Positions 1-12,233 of a stretch of 64,000 bases of DNA are shown here, piece by piece; the first letter of the stretch is position 1, and every line of letters begins with the position of its first letter. Under the pieces are notes generated by a model. It had not been told where the DNA came from, did no database searches, and saw only the letters and a list, made by a program, of their open reading frames with translations. A program made the translations under genes and the position numbers. The stretch spans positions 192,742,498 through 192,806,497 of the forward strand of contig NC_073696.1 in NCBI RefSeq assembly GCF_029784165.1. Direction: 5' to 3'. Source of the stretch: Wyeomyia smithii (taxonomy: Eukaryota; Arthropoda; Insecta; Diptera; Culicidae).

Positions 1-1157
1 AACGAATATCTATAGACAGAATAAAACCAGCGTTCATCCTGAGAGAAGAGATCCCTCAAGAAAACCCAAGCACAAGAGTTACACCTTCGGGACATCGCGT
101 CAGATTCCTCGTGTAACTGGGGGGGACCATGTGGTGCACACAACCGTGTGTGCACCCCCTCGTTGAACAAGAGAAAGAGAGGAGAGAAGAGAAAAAGAGT
201 TGTCTTAGAAACACGCGAACGGCTTCAATTAACGCCTCGAATAAAATACGATTTTATCCCTGCAAACCGAAGTGTTGATTATTTATTACAGTGAATATCC
301 CACACACTCTTATGGAAAAAAATGTTTCTAACAATAACTTTTTCAAACGGCTCCATACATGGCCGTATAGGAGCCGTTTGAAAGGTGGGGTAGTAAGGCC
401 TACATATCCACAAATTTCATCGAATTCTGAAAGGGCACTGCCAGCCCCTCAGTCGAGTTGGCGCGAACTCCTTCATATTCATTTCTTCACTTGATTCTTG
501 AATCAGACTCAAGACGCTAACAATTGGTACAAGCAAGCTTTACATAAACAGCTATGAGCGTTAAAATAAAATGTTAGTCACCTAGTGGAAATGCGATTTC
601 GAAGTATTCTACAATAGTGTTTAGAAAATAGTCTTCCGTTTTGCATCGAATTATCTATTGTTGTATGTTCTGTTGCTGCTATTATTGAAGATAATTTGTC
701 ACAATCGGTTGTTGGTTTCTGTACGGAACTTAGTACATATTGAGAAAGTGCAATTTTTTGTATGCTTTTTGTTTGTCTGTCTTATCACTTGTTTAAAATT
801 CATCTTTTCACATTGGTTGCGATTGCTACGTTTGACGATTCAAAACAGTCCTTTCCAATCTGCGCTATCACTTCTTGTGTTTACTAGTACATCAAATTGT
901 ATATCACCGCGATATAGTTCTTCTGCTTCCAAAACGTGTCACTGCTGACTGGGCCTGTTGACTGCGGCTAACCGGTGTAGAAAGAAGCGATCGGCAGAAT
1001 ATCCACGAAAGTTTCCTTTCAGGTCGATTTTTGATAGACATAGTTCACGATTTTTTTTTTACTGTTGTGTTCTCTTCACTTATATGATTATGTTTCTTTC
1101 TTCTGCTGGGTATATCCATGTGAGTTTAGAGGTGGCTATTAAATTCACTGTTTTATA
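1..1157. other. Region downstream of bel; possible LTR-like segment at 112-290
   Basis: No convincing coding region. The stretch 112-290 starts with TGTAAC, ends with ATTACA and contains AATAAA at 240-245, an LTR-like layout. The bases just outside (CCTCG before, GTGAA after) are not a target duplication and I see no primer-binding site or polypurine tract, so this is only a possibility. The purine-rich run at about 170-200 and the remaining AT-rich sequence are unassigned. Confidence 0.2.
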
Positions 1158-1163
1158 TTTATT
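1158..1163 (-). terminator. Candidate poly(A) signal of bel
   Basis: AATAAA on the minus strand, the first one met downstream of the bel stop codon (1522), implying a 3' UTR of roughly 370 nt. Sequence match only. Confidence 0.35.
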
Positions 1164-1521
1164 CATTATTCTGAATTCCTAAGCGGGCCTGCAAGGTGTT
1201 TTAAAATGCATATAATTTGATAAATTAGGAATTTTGCTAAGTTTCTGGTATTTAACAAAGATTTTTACGATTGTTTAAACCCTTTGTTTTTCATTGTATT
1301 GAATGTTAAAAGTTACGGAACGGTACTTTAATTATTTCTGATGAAATTATTTGCCGTTTAGATATATTCATCTATTCTCATATAAACAAAACTATTATTT
1401 TTCTTTTGCTTGCTTCATAGCTGTGTTGATTGGTTTCGTGTAATGTGCATCTCTTTCAAAGTTTCCATAGATAGTCTGGAAATGTTCTGCAGGCGGGTTC
1501 CTTTGCGTGGAACCTGATCGC

Positions 1522-4500
1522 TTACTCGTTCCACCAATCGTGGCCGGAGTTGCTGTTATTGTTGTAGCTTCCACCATAGCTTCCACCATAGCTACCACCA
1601 CCACCACCGCCGCTTCCACTGCTGCCCCCGTTACGGAAGTAGCCTCCATCGTCACGGCCTGAAATTGTATGTCGAAAAGGAAATATATTGTTAAAAAATG
1701 TACTAGACCTGGGATTTAAATTTTTCGAGTTTACTCCGAAATAACAAATTTAATTTATGTTAATACTATGTGTTTGAAGAACGTACCGTAGTTTCCTCCA
1801 CCGTAATTGCCGCGGCCACCGCTGCCTCCGCCGCTGCGCTGATCACGGTTATTGTTGCGAGAATTATTTTGTTGACGATAATCCCGGGAGCCGAAGGTGG
1901 ATGTTGTTCCACCGTAGCGTTGGTTACGTCCGCCCCCACGACCTCGGCTACCCCAAGAACGATCGGTGGTCATATCTTCCAAAAATGACGGAATTTCCTG
2001 CTGTGTTTCCTGTAACAATCGAACTAGTCCATTTGCTACGTTGCGGTTCTTCTCGTTGAAAAAGCTGGTTGCTGTTCCAAGATTTCCCATACGACCAGTT
2101 CGACCGATGCGGTGCACGTATTCTTCGACTTCTGCCGGCAGATCGAAGTTGATAACATGCTTCACATTCGGTATGTCCAAACCACGAGCGGCAACAGCAG
2201 TAGCGACCAAAACCGGGCAACGTCCAGAACGGAAGCATTTTAGAGCTTCCTCTCGTTCCTTCTGGGTACGATCACCGTGAATGCTAGTGACCGGATGATT
2301 GTAGTTGTACAAGAAATCCTCCAATGAATCTGCCGATTTTTTCGTTTCGACGAAAATGAGCGTCAAACAGTCTTTTTCATCACCCTCGTTATGAGCTTTG
2401 ATGTTCGACAGTAGATCTAACAGATGCGAACGCTTGTCATTTTCATCCACCCAGAAGATCGATTGGGTGATATTGACCGATGTAGATCCGACACGACCAA
2501 CAGCTAAGAAAATATAATTGTGAAGGAAATCACTAGCAAGCTCCTGGATTGCCTTCGGAAACGTAGCGGAGAACATAAGAGTTTGGCGCTCTCCAGTTGC
2601 AGGCATCTTGCTGTCTTCTACAATTCGACGAATTTGTGGCTCGAATCCCATGTCCAGCATACGATCGGCCTCGTCTAGTACAAGGAAACGAATATTATCC
2701 AATCCTACTTTGCCCCGCATAATCATATCTTCTAAACGTCCGGGAGTAGCCACAATCAAATGGCAACCGCGGTCCAGTTCACGCATTTGCTCTTGGGTAT
2801 TGTTACCGCCATATAGAACGGCTGGACGCATACGAGAACGGTAGCAGAACTTTTTAGACTCTTCAAAAATTTGGGTGGCCAATTCGCGAGTTGGGGCCAA
2901 TACCAAACCAAGTGGATACTGTTTACGACGATTAAAAGGACGATTTTGTGGTGGCGGGCTAACTCCGTGCTTGTACATTTGATTGAGAATCGGTACTAAA
3001 AAGGCGGCTGTTTTGCCGGAACCAGTTTGGGCACATGCCATTAAATCGCGTCCGCTCATAATAATTGGGATGGCATACTTTTGAACCGGTGTCGGTACAT
3101 CGTAATGCGCTAATTTTATGTTGTTATCTATAATCTCTGTCAGCTCGATATCAAGGAAAGTCGAGATGTGCGGCGGAACTTCGTCTCCCGTCGCCTCCAC
3201 GGGAATATCTTCGTACTTGCTGAAATTGATACCGGTATTACCGTGTTTGAAGAGCTCGGCTTCCAGGCGTTCGTCGCGAACGGTGAGCTGCGTGTAATCG
3301 ATATCTCCTCTTCCGCGCTCGTTCCAGCGTCCTCCCATACCTCCTTCTTTTCCGCCACGATTGCCTCCGTAACCACCGGCTCCACCTCCGGAATTGTATA
3401 CTCCTTCTTTAATGTCCATCGATCCTCCGTTAGAGGGTGGCTCTTGCCAACGGTCATTCTGTGGTGGACGACTATCCACTGGCTTATCATGATAATCTCC
3501 CCCGCGACCGCCACGAGAACCGTTATTCCAGTTACCCCCACCTCTATGTTCAGTACGATCGACAGGTTGACCGTCACGAGGTTCTTCGCCATTTTGCTCA
3601 AATGTTGGTGGAGGCTGCTGTTCAGGGCCTCCGCCGCTACGATTGTTGAAACCGCCGCCGCGGTTGTAATTATCCCTGCGATCGTTTTGGAACCTTCCAC
3701 CTCCTCCTCCTCCTCGACGATTAAAATCTCCACCTCGGTTATTATAGGAATCTCCACGATCGCGATCCGAATATCTTGACGAGCCTCCAGAAAAATCGTC
3801 TCCACGACCACCACGATCGTAGCCTCCACGGCCACCTCCGCGATTATTGGGCCACGGGTCACTCTCGGAGCCGCTACCGCTACCACCACCTCCTCCACTG
3901 CCACGGCCGCTTCTCAGCTGGGGTGGAACGTAACGGGCAGCCGAAGATTTAAAATTTCCAGAATCTTGCTTGCTCAGCTGCTGCTGCTGCTGCAAGTCCA
4001 GACCAGCAAACTGTGGAGAAACAGACAGAGGATAGAGAACGTGAGAAAATACAAGTTACACGTTTTCAAATTGAAATAAAGAAAAGAAGACATTCTCTCG
4101 TTTGAAGGTGTGCTTTGCTCGCCGTTATTGCAAAACGCTGGAAGAAAGAAATGTTCCGTTATGCAAACGGAGTGCAAACTGGCGTAAAGTACCGCGAAAT
4201 TTATAGGGGAATTGGTCGTATTTAGGGTCAGCAAAAAATAGTTTCGCGGTTTTAATGAAATCAACCATAGCTTTTTGTTGCAAGATTATTGTTTAAAAAA
4301 TATGAAAGGCAATCAACTATTCAAAAATTTACGTAAGAACAATATATATGTATATGATTAGCATACCCTTCTACCGTCAGTACAACACGCTCGCCTATGG
4401 ATGAAGAAAATTTGATTCAATCAGCGAACAGCGAACTGAGGCAGCAATGTATGGAGCTTGAAGACTATAAAAAGACTACAAGCCAACCTTGAGTGAACTG

Positions 4501-7500
4501 AGTCAGATTTAGTTCAGTGCCAATCGTGTATGTATGGATGACATTGGTGTAATGCTTGCTACTATGCTACCTGTTGCAAAGCAGTATACAGTAAATAGTA
4601 TACCTGTAAATGAGTCATTGTATTGAGTTACATTACAGATCATTGTGCTTATCAATAAGTGCGATTTGAAACACCATTTCGAGAACGTCAACTGCAACTT
4701 GCTTATACAGCAAACGATGTTGAAATTTAAAAGCCGTTGCTTACAATGACAACCTCGCTGTTATAGTTTTGCGCTGCATTGATAGTTTTGAAAATAATAT
4801 GAATCAGCAGCAAAAAAGCAGTTGTCTAAATGATTCATGAACAAGTGTGTGAATATACAGACATCGATGGAAATCTTAGCGTTCATGGGCAAATATATTT
4901 GCGCAGTAATGAGCCAGTTCCACAATAAATCGAACAGAGTATGCTACACAATGCGAGAGAAAGTATTTCTTATTTTTTTGTTGGACTTCCCCTCTATGCT
5001 GGTAAAACCAGCAGCGTCGCACCCCTTCTGTTTTCGTGTTTATATAAAGGTAGAGGGTTTAAGCTAAACAAACGAAACTGCTAAATCTGAGCGAAATTTC
5101 TCAAGCTCCAGCTGAAACATGAGTTCCGTTAGGAGGATGATCGCGCTTGTTGCAGTTAAATGTTAGCCCTTTCCTGCAAACCGACTCGTGATGACGTTCC
5201 CATTATGCTTCGCGTCAGTCGTCACGCAGTCAGTTCATGATACGTAAAAAGGAAGTTATGTTTCTACGACTTGTCTCTTGATGGTGACTGGTTGAATCTG
5301 CTGCCAGTTAGTACATACACTTATCGGTCACGTTGTTTGAGTTCAACTAGTGCTGCCAATTCACCGAAACGGAAATATTGCAAGCTTTAAATATAACCAT
5401 GCTATGCAAATGTGCAGTCAGTTTAAAAATTTTGATTGACCTTAAAACGCCATGAAATTAAATTTATCTTTTTATCAATATGTTATTGAAGTTAGAATGC
5501 AAATTTTAACATTAACTAAAGATATACGATGAGTTTTTTTTCTAAAATTTACCATTTACCATATTGCATGCTTGGTCAGTTTTCTAGTTTGTGATAAAAG
5601 TTCATTATTTTCTATCTTAGGTAGTAAAATTGCATTACTAAAGCAAAATATACGTAGTTAAAGAAGCATTCTTAAAAAAAGTAAATACATGTTTTTTTTT
5701 TTAATAGCCCTATTGAGAATATATTTTTGATAAAATCGTGACAATCTAAATATGTAAAGTTACATATAACAATTCTAATAAATTCTAAATGTTGATACCG
5801 TGCAGTAAAACAGGAAACATAAGCTGAAAGTTGACAGTTCATATTCTGCCGCTCCAAGCATAACTGTCCCATATTCTGTGCAAACCTTATGGACGCTGGA
5901 ACAGTTATGCTTGGAGCGGCAGTATATAGGAAATCACTTCGAAACATCATTTTTGAAAATCTGCTTTTAATTGATATTTTTTTAACATTTTAATACGAAA
6001 TGCGCAGAATTAAGAGCCGCGCAAAATTAGGGCACGGTAAGTTGTTTTTGTTTAAAATAAATATATATCTTAGGTACAGGTCGGACTCGATTATCCGGAA
6101 CATCAAAAAAAAAAAAAAAAAAATCGTTACTGATAATCGAGTTTTCCGGATAATCGAATCACAGAAAAAATATTCAAATTTGCGATTGACAAACGTAAAA
6201 TAAATATTTCCTTTTTTTATTTTACTTGTATGATGCAGTGGCGTAACCAGAAATTATTTCTGAGGCGAAAAGGAGTGTTTTCTTGAGAAGCATAAAAAAA
6301 TAAATTAGAAAATGATTATTTTCACTTATTTCGAACATATCCCAAATATGCCGGGATTGACATCAACGGTAACAAATATACCAGAAGGGATGGAGGTAAA
6401 ATTTCGGATTAAAAATTGAAAACGAACACCATAAAAATAATATGTATTCCGGATAATCGAGTCCGACCTATATAAGATTTTATTTCCTTTCACACTTGAA
6501 TTCCATCGAAAAAAATGCATGGAGATCATAAAAATTATTTATGAAACATATATTTTAAATTCAATAAATTTAAACAATGAATAGATGTTCAGAGAGAGCA
6601 GGTTTTGTTTGAGAGACGTAAACCTGCACGTAAAAATAAACAAACAAAATAGTTTTTTTTGCATGAACTCATCATTGCGATTAGAAACATTTGATTTAAT
6701 CGATTAATTGATTTATTATTTTATCTATTTAATGATATTGCCCATGTGTTTTCTGTGCTCCACACTTTATATTATTGACAATATCAGTTTGCGAGTGAAT
6801 AACATGATTGTCCTTTAGGTATATCCGTGCATGTGTAATGTCGAATTCGTTTTTACGGCAGGACTATCCCGTCCCGGACTACGCTTTGCAGCTGAAAAAA
6901 AAAACACTTTCCGAGCAGTTGCAATGGTGTGCGTAATACCAGAGGTAGCTGTCACTTTTGTTTTGGTCATTATCACCATTGTCTTTTATCGCGTTTGTGC
7001 TACTGTACAAAAAATTTGCCAATTTACTGAAAAATGACAAAATAACAAAATAAAATAAATAAAATTCAACCTTATTTTTGACACACGAAGAACGATAATC
7101 AAAGCAAACCGATTTTGACACATTTTTTTTTTATTTTGACACATACGTGTGAATGTGTTGGTGTCTTCAAAACTGCACTCTATTTCTTGCGCGGATTGTC
7201 CGGAACAGAAAAAGGGTAGTCCGGAAAATGTTAAAAAAACAGTGATAGGACAAAGTGTAGTCCGCGGGGTAGCTACACCGCAAAAACGAAAACGACATAA
7301 GTTGATAGCCTTCAGTTTCAAGCTTACTGTCTACTATACCAACCCTCCTTTTCTTCTGCCAATGTCGCTTATAACTAAGTCAAGAATATAAGTGCACTTA
7401 TATTGACAATAAACCAATGTTAGTCTTTTGACGACCAAATGGCTTTATTCTACTAAGATTCGAACCCACGACCACTCACTTGGCAAAGCGGGCTCTGTAA

Positions 7501-7941
7501 CCAACCATGCGGCTATGAAGTTCTCTTAAAAATTATTTGTGGAATAAGTTCACAAATGATCTTTCAAAAAAGTCTATTTTGGTACCAATTTTATATTGGC
7601 GTATTTTAACTTAAACTAGAGTAAACGTTTAGAAAAGTTTGAATCATATACTAGTATAACCGAAATTACAACATATAATTACGAACATTGAAAAAATTCT
7701 AACAATTCCCGTCATTACAGAAACTCTCGACCAAACTGGCATCACTGGTTTGCAAATCGGAAGCAGGCAAAGAAATCAGGTTATGGGAAGTTCATTGTGC
7801 AACATTTTCAGCTGTATGCAGCATTTTGCAAAGCAAGATTAACGTTGACACTAGAATAAAGGGAAAGAAAAATTCATTGAACTAGAGATCGCTTACCTGC
7901 TGCTCTAGACCTGTACCATTTTGGTTAATAGCATTACTCAT
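1522..7941 (-). CDS. bel: ATP-dependent RNA helicase belle (DDX3/Ded1 family)
   Basis: Three coding exons: 7941-7897, 4010-1787 and 1658-1522 (2,406 nt, 801 aa). Frame is kept across both GT-AG introns (3.9 kb and 128 bp). Exon 1 encodes MSNAINQNGTGLEQQ, which I recognise as the amino terminus of Drosophila belle, so this start is secure. Residues 42-48 (YVPPQLR) match the eIF4E-binding motif of DDX3 proteins. A Gly/Arg/Asn-rich RGG-type region follows to about residue 230. The helicase core shows AQTGSGKT near 340, DEAD near 460, SAT near 494 and HRIGRTGR near 647. The tail is Gly/Ser-rich and ends in DWWNE, like the DWWG/N end of animal DDX3. Known family role: ATP-dependent RNA remodelling in translation initiation, mRNA control and germline/RNAi functions, mainly cytoplasmic. 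Length is close to the fly protein. No lesions seen. The first intron holds several small transposons. Confidence 0.97.
5841..5927. repeat. Hairpin with 27-nt arms in bel intron 1
   Basis: Arms 5841-5867 and 5901-5927 are reverse complements with one mismatch; both contain CTGCCGCTCCAAGCATAACT or its complement. They are separated by a 33-nt loop. It could be a tiny palindromic MITE or a transcribed hairpin; I see no target duplication. Confidence 0.7.
6077..6470. mobile_element. Pogo/Tigger-like MITE, 394 bp
   Basis: Terminal inverted repeats contain GGTCGGACTCGATTATCCGG at the left and its complement at the right. TA dinucleotides lie immediately outside both ends (6075-6076, 6471-6472). 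The element starts with CAGG. TA targets and CAG-starting ends with a GATTATCCGG core are typical of pogo-like Tc1/mariner relatives. There is no transposase ORF, so it is non-autonomous. Extra inner copies of the GATAATCGA motif occur near 6130-6160. Confidence 0.7.
6751..7525 (-). mobile_element. tRNA-headed SINE-like element, copy 1
   Basis: Read on the minus strand, the head near 7522-7440 has a tRNA-type A-box-like segment (TAGCCGCATGGTTGG) and a B box (GGTTCGAATCT), the internal Pol III promoter arrangement. The body runs left through an element-specific region (GGTATAGTAGACAGTAAGCT) to about 6751. The 461-bp MITE interrupts it. The same head and tail occur at 59.8-63.0 kb. It resembles mosquito tRNA-derived SINEs such as Feilai in organisation; family membership is not proven. 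Confidence 0.6.
6838..7298. mobile_element. MITE, 461 bp, nested in a SINE-like copy
   Basis: Begins ATGTCGAATTCG and ends CGAAAACGACAT. It shares long stretches, in the same order, with the element at 51709-52208 (for example the segments around GGACTAC, GTGTGAATGTGTTGG and GGGTAGTCCGG). The sequence on either side continues a different repeat that is seen uninterrupted at 59.8-60.0 kb, so this is an insertion. Superfamily not assigned; no clear target duplication. Confidence 0.6.
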
Positions 7942-8845
7942 ATTACTACCAGCGTTCGAATGGGTTTTGTCTTCCTTTCTGCTAGGCTAGGGTCAATAAT
8001 TTGATAGGCTAGTTTTCTCGATTCGTAAAACTTTAAACAGTCTTCAAAAGTGCCTTTTAAGGCACGATCTCACTCACTTCACGGGTGTTCAGCTGATTTA
8101 TATTAAAAGCAAATTACGCGGCTTAGATTACACCACAGACAAGTTTTTTTTGTCCTCGCTTCACTTGAGCTTCTTCTTGTCAGCTGTCCTAATCTTCTTT
8201 CTTCCAACACTCCACGCACTACTATGCTGCAGAGGGAGAAATTGCAGTCCTAAGCTGAACCGACTTCCACTGCGATTTCTGGCCACTACCAACCAGTTCC
8301 GGGTGGTGTAAATATCACACGCGCAATGCGCAGCACTTCCGCGACAAAATATAAGCGTTTTTGCTTCCGCTTGAAACTTTTAAAACACGATTTTCTCCTC
8401 GGATAAAATCGAATGACGAATTCGTCCAACTTTTGCTCTGTTCGGAGTTTTCTCCAAAGGGAACGGGGGCCACAGGGTCGATGCCAGGCGAAAGCGTTTA
8501 TGCAGCTCGTGAATGTTGGCAGCACTGAGCCTCTTGTCGTGAACGATAAGTCGGGGGGCTTTGTACTTTTTTTCGACAACTTGTTTGACAGCTCTATCGT
8601 GCTTTTGTCGTGGTTGTTTTTTTTTTTTCTTTGACATGACCTGTCAGGTCGGCTGAGGCCGCTCACGGCCCATCTCGCCATCGTGGTTGTTTGCGTTGGT
8701 CAACTCACGCTTGTTTATTTTGTTTTCTGTGACTGGTTCATGCACGTGCGACTGTGATAGTTGCCTTTTCTGATAACTTTTTATAGGTTTTCTGAAAGTG
8801 AGCATAAATTTAGTATTAATCATATTTTACACTATTCAAATCAGA
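7942..8845. promoter_or_regulatory. Divergent promoter region between bel and RRP15
   Basis: About 900 bp separates the bel start codon (minus strand) from the RRP15 start codon (plus strand). It must hold both 5' UTRs and both promoters. I see no TATA box in a convincing place and no conserved ORF. A CT-rich stretch (8135-8210) and a T-run (8610-8632) are present. The head-to-head arrangement suggests shared control of two housekeeping RNA-metabolism genes; this is inference. Confidence 0.5.
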
Positions 8846-9756
8846 ATGACGACTGGGATTAAAGCTGCGAAGAAAGCTAGAGGTAAGTGTTAGTACAGTT
8901 ATATGTATATGCCAAAACTTGAATTTTATTTTCCTCAGTACATATGTCGGCTCCTCAGCGAGATACGGATAGTGAGAGCGATTCACTATCGGAAAATGAT
9001 CAGTATGTATCCGATGAAGAATTCCCTGTTTCTGACGATAACGAATGTGGAAGTCAGAATGAAGACGAGAAGGTAGCCTCCAAATGGGCTCTCACAATGG
9101 CGAAATATCTGCGAAAAAGCGGCGATGCTTCGATTCTTTCTAAGGCAACTAAAGATGTCGATAAGCAGCGAAAACGTAAACAGGGCAAAACTACTAATCA
9201 GTTTGAAATAGTTGGCCAGAATCAAGAAGACGTAAAAGATGAGAAACCGGATGCTTTAGCTGTGGCAAGAGAATTGACCCGTCAAAGAGCACTGTTGAAA
9301 AAAGATATTCTGGGATTACGAGTAAGGCCATCAATTGGAGATTTCGAGCGGGAACGTACATTGAAAAAAATTGCAACTAGAGGCACCGTTCAGTTATTCA
9401 ATGCAGTCCGTCAACAGCAACGGGACGTAAACCAAAAACTGCAAGATGCAGGAAAATTAGAATATAAACGGGAAAAAGTGCTGAAGAACCTTAGCAAAAA
9501 GGAATTTTTGAATGTGTTGATGAATGGGCCACGGGCAAAATCAGAGCTCGTGGATAATCTTGTCAAAAAGGAAGAAATGGAGAATGAGATTAAATCCGAA
9601 GATGAATCAGATGACGGCGTTGAATCCAAAACGACGTGGGCAGCATTGAGGGCAGATTTTCTAATTGGCAAAAAATCTGGTTGGGATAAAGATGTTAATG
9701 ATAACAGTGAGAATTTCGCACAGGACGAAGTAGATAGAAGTTCAGATTCCGATTAA
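8846..9756 (+). CDS. RRP15: RRP15-like ribosome biogenesis protein
   Basis: Two exons, 8846-8882 and 8939-9756, joined across a 56-bp GT-AG intron (GTAAGT ... CCTCAG), 284 aa. The join gives R-V-H-M in frame with the long second exon. I prefer the upstream ATG because its short Lys-rich leader splices cleanly in frame; the ATG at 8944 is the alternative. The acidic N-terminus (residues about 20-58) is followed by KWALTMAKYL near 61-70 and the hallmark RERTLKKIATRGTVQLFNAV near 150-169, then TWAALRADFLIGKKSGWDKD near the end. These match the Rrp15 family. Known role: nucleolar pre-60S particle assembly and processing of 27S/ITS pre-rRNA. It is head-to-head with bel and tail-to-tail with RGP1 (130 bp between stop codons). 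Confidence 0.93.
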
Positions 9757-9858
9757 ATAATTAGTCTCAATATTTATTTCAACCTTACATATAAGCCGAA
9801 ATTTCATCGTTCATGTATGGCTTTCTACCGAGTAAGTGACTAACAATTCTCACAACAC

Positions 9859-9864
9859 TTTATT
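9859..9864 (-). terminator. Candidate poly(A) signal of RGP1
   Basis: AATAAA on the minus strand about 22 bp beyond the RGP1 stop codon, in the 130-bp gap shared with the 3' end of RRP15. The two transcripts probably overlap or nearly abut at their 3' ends. Confidence 0.5.
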
Positions 9865-9886
9865 GATTAATCTGCTCTGTTCAAAC

Positions 9887-11206
9887 TCACTTTATGTTTA
9901 ACATAAATTTTCCACCAGCCTGTGGAATTTGAACTGGCGCTGTTGGGTAAAGCGATACTGGTAAATTCCAGATCATCGTTTCGATTGAGATATCGGTTGG
10001 GGCCTGCCATTCCAGTGTTTCGCTGCTAATTTGTGTATTTAGTTCTTCGTTGATACTCGTTACAAACTGGAAATGTAACCTCCATCTGACGACAACCAGA
10101 TCAGTTTCGAAGGACGGAGTTACATACAAAGGAATTGGCAGGATCATTTGGGTCTGAAGTAACCCGAGACAGATTTCGTGATGCTTCGTAAAGTTCGTTA
10201 TACGTCCAGTTGAACCAGAAGTTGGATCTTTGTCTGGATTAGTTTCGGGAAGTTTTTTTCTTACAATTTCCTCACACTGTAGTGTCACGGAAAGTTGAAC
10301 GCATTTCACAGTCCCACAGCTAAAATCTAACGTTCCAACGATGTCTTCGCCCAACTTATAAATTGATTTGAACAAACAAAACCGTCCGACTTTTCCTCTT
10401 TTGTTAGATATTAGGTAAAAGTTTGGCCGCCTTCGCGCTGTAATATTTTGTAAGTAATGAAGGGCATATTCGATTTTAGACGGTGACTTTTTCTTTTCCA
10501 AAAACGGATTATTCGGTGCTAAATCTTCGTTTGATTCATCGTTCAAAGTAATCGTTTCATCGCTGCAATTTATTGGTGGCAATGGTAGGACTCGAATTGG
10601 AATGTACAACGCTTGAACAGTTGATCCAACTCGCTGAGTAGCCACGGTGATTTTGTAGTAGTATTTTACCATAATACCTCGATATGTTGGAGGAGTGTTT
10701 ACAGAGAGGGTTTCACGAAACATAACTGTAACATAAAACAATTAATGTTGCAAATTTACAAATATGAATGTTTATCTCACACTGTCTAGATTCTCCCGGG
10801 GATAATCGCAGGTCACAAAATAAAATTTTAGGATCAGAAGATTTTAGAACCTCACCCTTCAATTGGTTGCTTGAGTTGAGTGATGTCGAACCACTAACAT
10901 TTTTATTAATTGTGTTGGATGGTTCTGCTGTTGCTCCCGCCCGGTCTTGGATTGTCGAGTTACAATAGCAATGTATTTGGGCAGTAGCCCACGCAAGGTT
11001 CTCCAAGATGTCACTATAATTATTTCAAACATTCATTTACTTCATTCTAAGAATTACCTCGTAGTTTGCTTAACATACTTATTGCTTTGTGATATTGCAT
11101 GCTCTGACAATTTTGGATTAGTAAATGTTATCAGACACTCGACAACCTCACCGCACAGAAAAACAGCACTTTGATCTCTTATTAACTTTGCTGTAATCTC
11201 AATCAT
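9887..11206 (-). CDS. RGP1: RAB6A-GEF complex partner protein 2 (RGP1 homologue)
   Basis: Three exons: 11206-11058, 11013-10781 and 10725-9887 (1,221 nt, 406 aa). Both introns are GT-AG and short (44 and 55 bp) and keep frame; the second join gives SRQ-F-MFRETL. The start MIEITAKLIRDQSAVFLCGE parallels the vertebrate MIEVVAEL...VFLAGE start. Other family signatures are ENLAWATAQIHC, DPKILFCDLRLSPGES, a GIMVKYYYKITVATQRV segment, RVLPLP, and RGKVGRFCLFKSIYKLGEDI. The fold is arrestin-like (beta-rich). Known role: with RIC1 it forms the guanine-nucleotide exchange factor for Rab6 at the Golgi, supporting retrograde transport from endosomes. Length is close to the human protein (about 390 aa). 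Confidence 0.94.
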
Positions 11207-11583
<377 letters not shown>

Positions 11584-12233
11584 GCAGAGCTGTATGCCAC
11601 CACGGGTCGGTATTTGGCGATTACCGTAGGCCACGGAAGTGCTAACTGCAAGAACGCAGTCCCGGACCATCAGCGAGAGCTAGCCTAGGTTGTGGTGAGA
11701 CTCAGGCATTGGGCCGCCGAATTCTCACAAAAGCCACATTATCCGGAAGCAGCTCTGACGGAGCGAATAGTGCCGCTCCCACCACCCAAATGCACTAATT
11801 CGCCCATTGGGATTGATGCCAGTAAGTTCCCAATTACGGTAACTGGTCGCAACGCCATATGATAAGAGTCGGATTTCGTTTTCGTACCACGATTCTGGGC
11901 TGGCACCTGCGCCGAGCTCCCTTAGTAAGGTCGTGTGACAACGGCTTGAAACGGCGAGACAACAACCGGTGCAGGGGTCTCCGTCCCGTAAAACCTGGCA
12001 GGCCTTCCAGTACGTTCCAAATTCATTGCCCGGTGGGAACCGGGCAGGAGTGGGATCAGATGTCCTTTCCTGACTTGCGCCGGTCGGGGGTGTCATAGTT
12101 GCTCATAAGGCTCTATGGCAGCCGCCCCTAGCCATGGCCTCACTGCTTCGGCATAGACTACCATGGGACCAGATAGGCGACCACTCCAGTATGGATAAGG
12201 ATAGCGGCTGGAAGGGGGACCCACTTAACAAAA

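Larger units (their letters stand above)
4011..7896 (-). other. First intron of bel with nested transposons
   Basis: Donor GTAAGC follows the exon-1 CAG, and acceptor CCACAG precedes exon 2. The intron carries an inverted-repeat hairpin (5841-5927), a pogo-like MITE (6077-6470) and a SINE-like copy interrupted by another MITE (about 6751-7525). The rest is AT-rich without recognisable genes. A TATATAAAGG near 5040 (plus strand) resembles a core promoter but leads into no ORF I can name. Confidence 0.85.

Noticed and set aside
112..290. A complete LTR retrotransposon at the left edge
   Set aside because: There is an LTR-like TG...CA segment only: no gag/pol, primer site, polypurine tract or target duplication.
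3140..3904. Long frames opposite or shifted within bel exon 2 (also 3168-3779 plus)
   Set aside because: Shadow frames of the Gly/Arg-rich coding sequence; the bel frame carries all helicase motifs.
7420..7525. A functional tRNA gene
   Set aside because: A- and B-box-like segments exist, but no cloverleaf with paired acceptor stem can be drawn, and the segment continues into a repeat body found twice.
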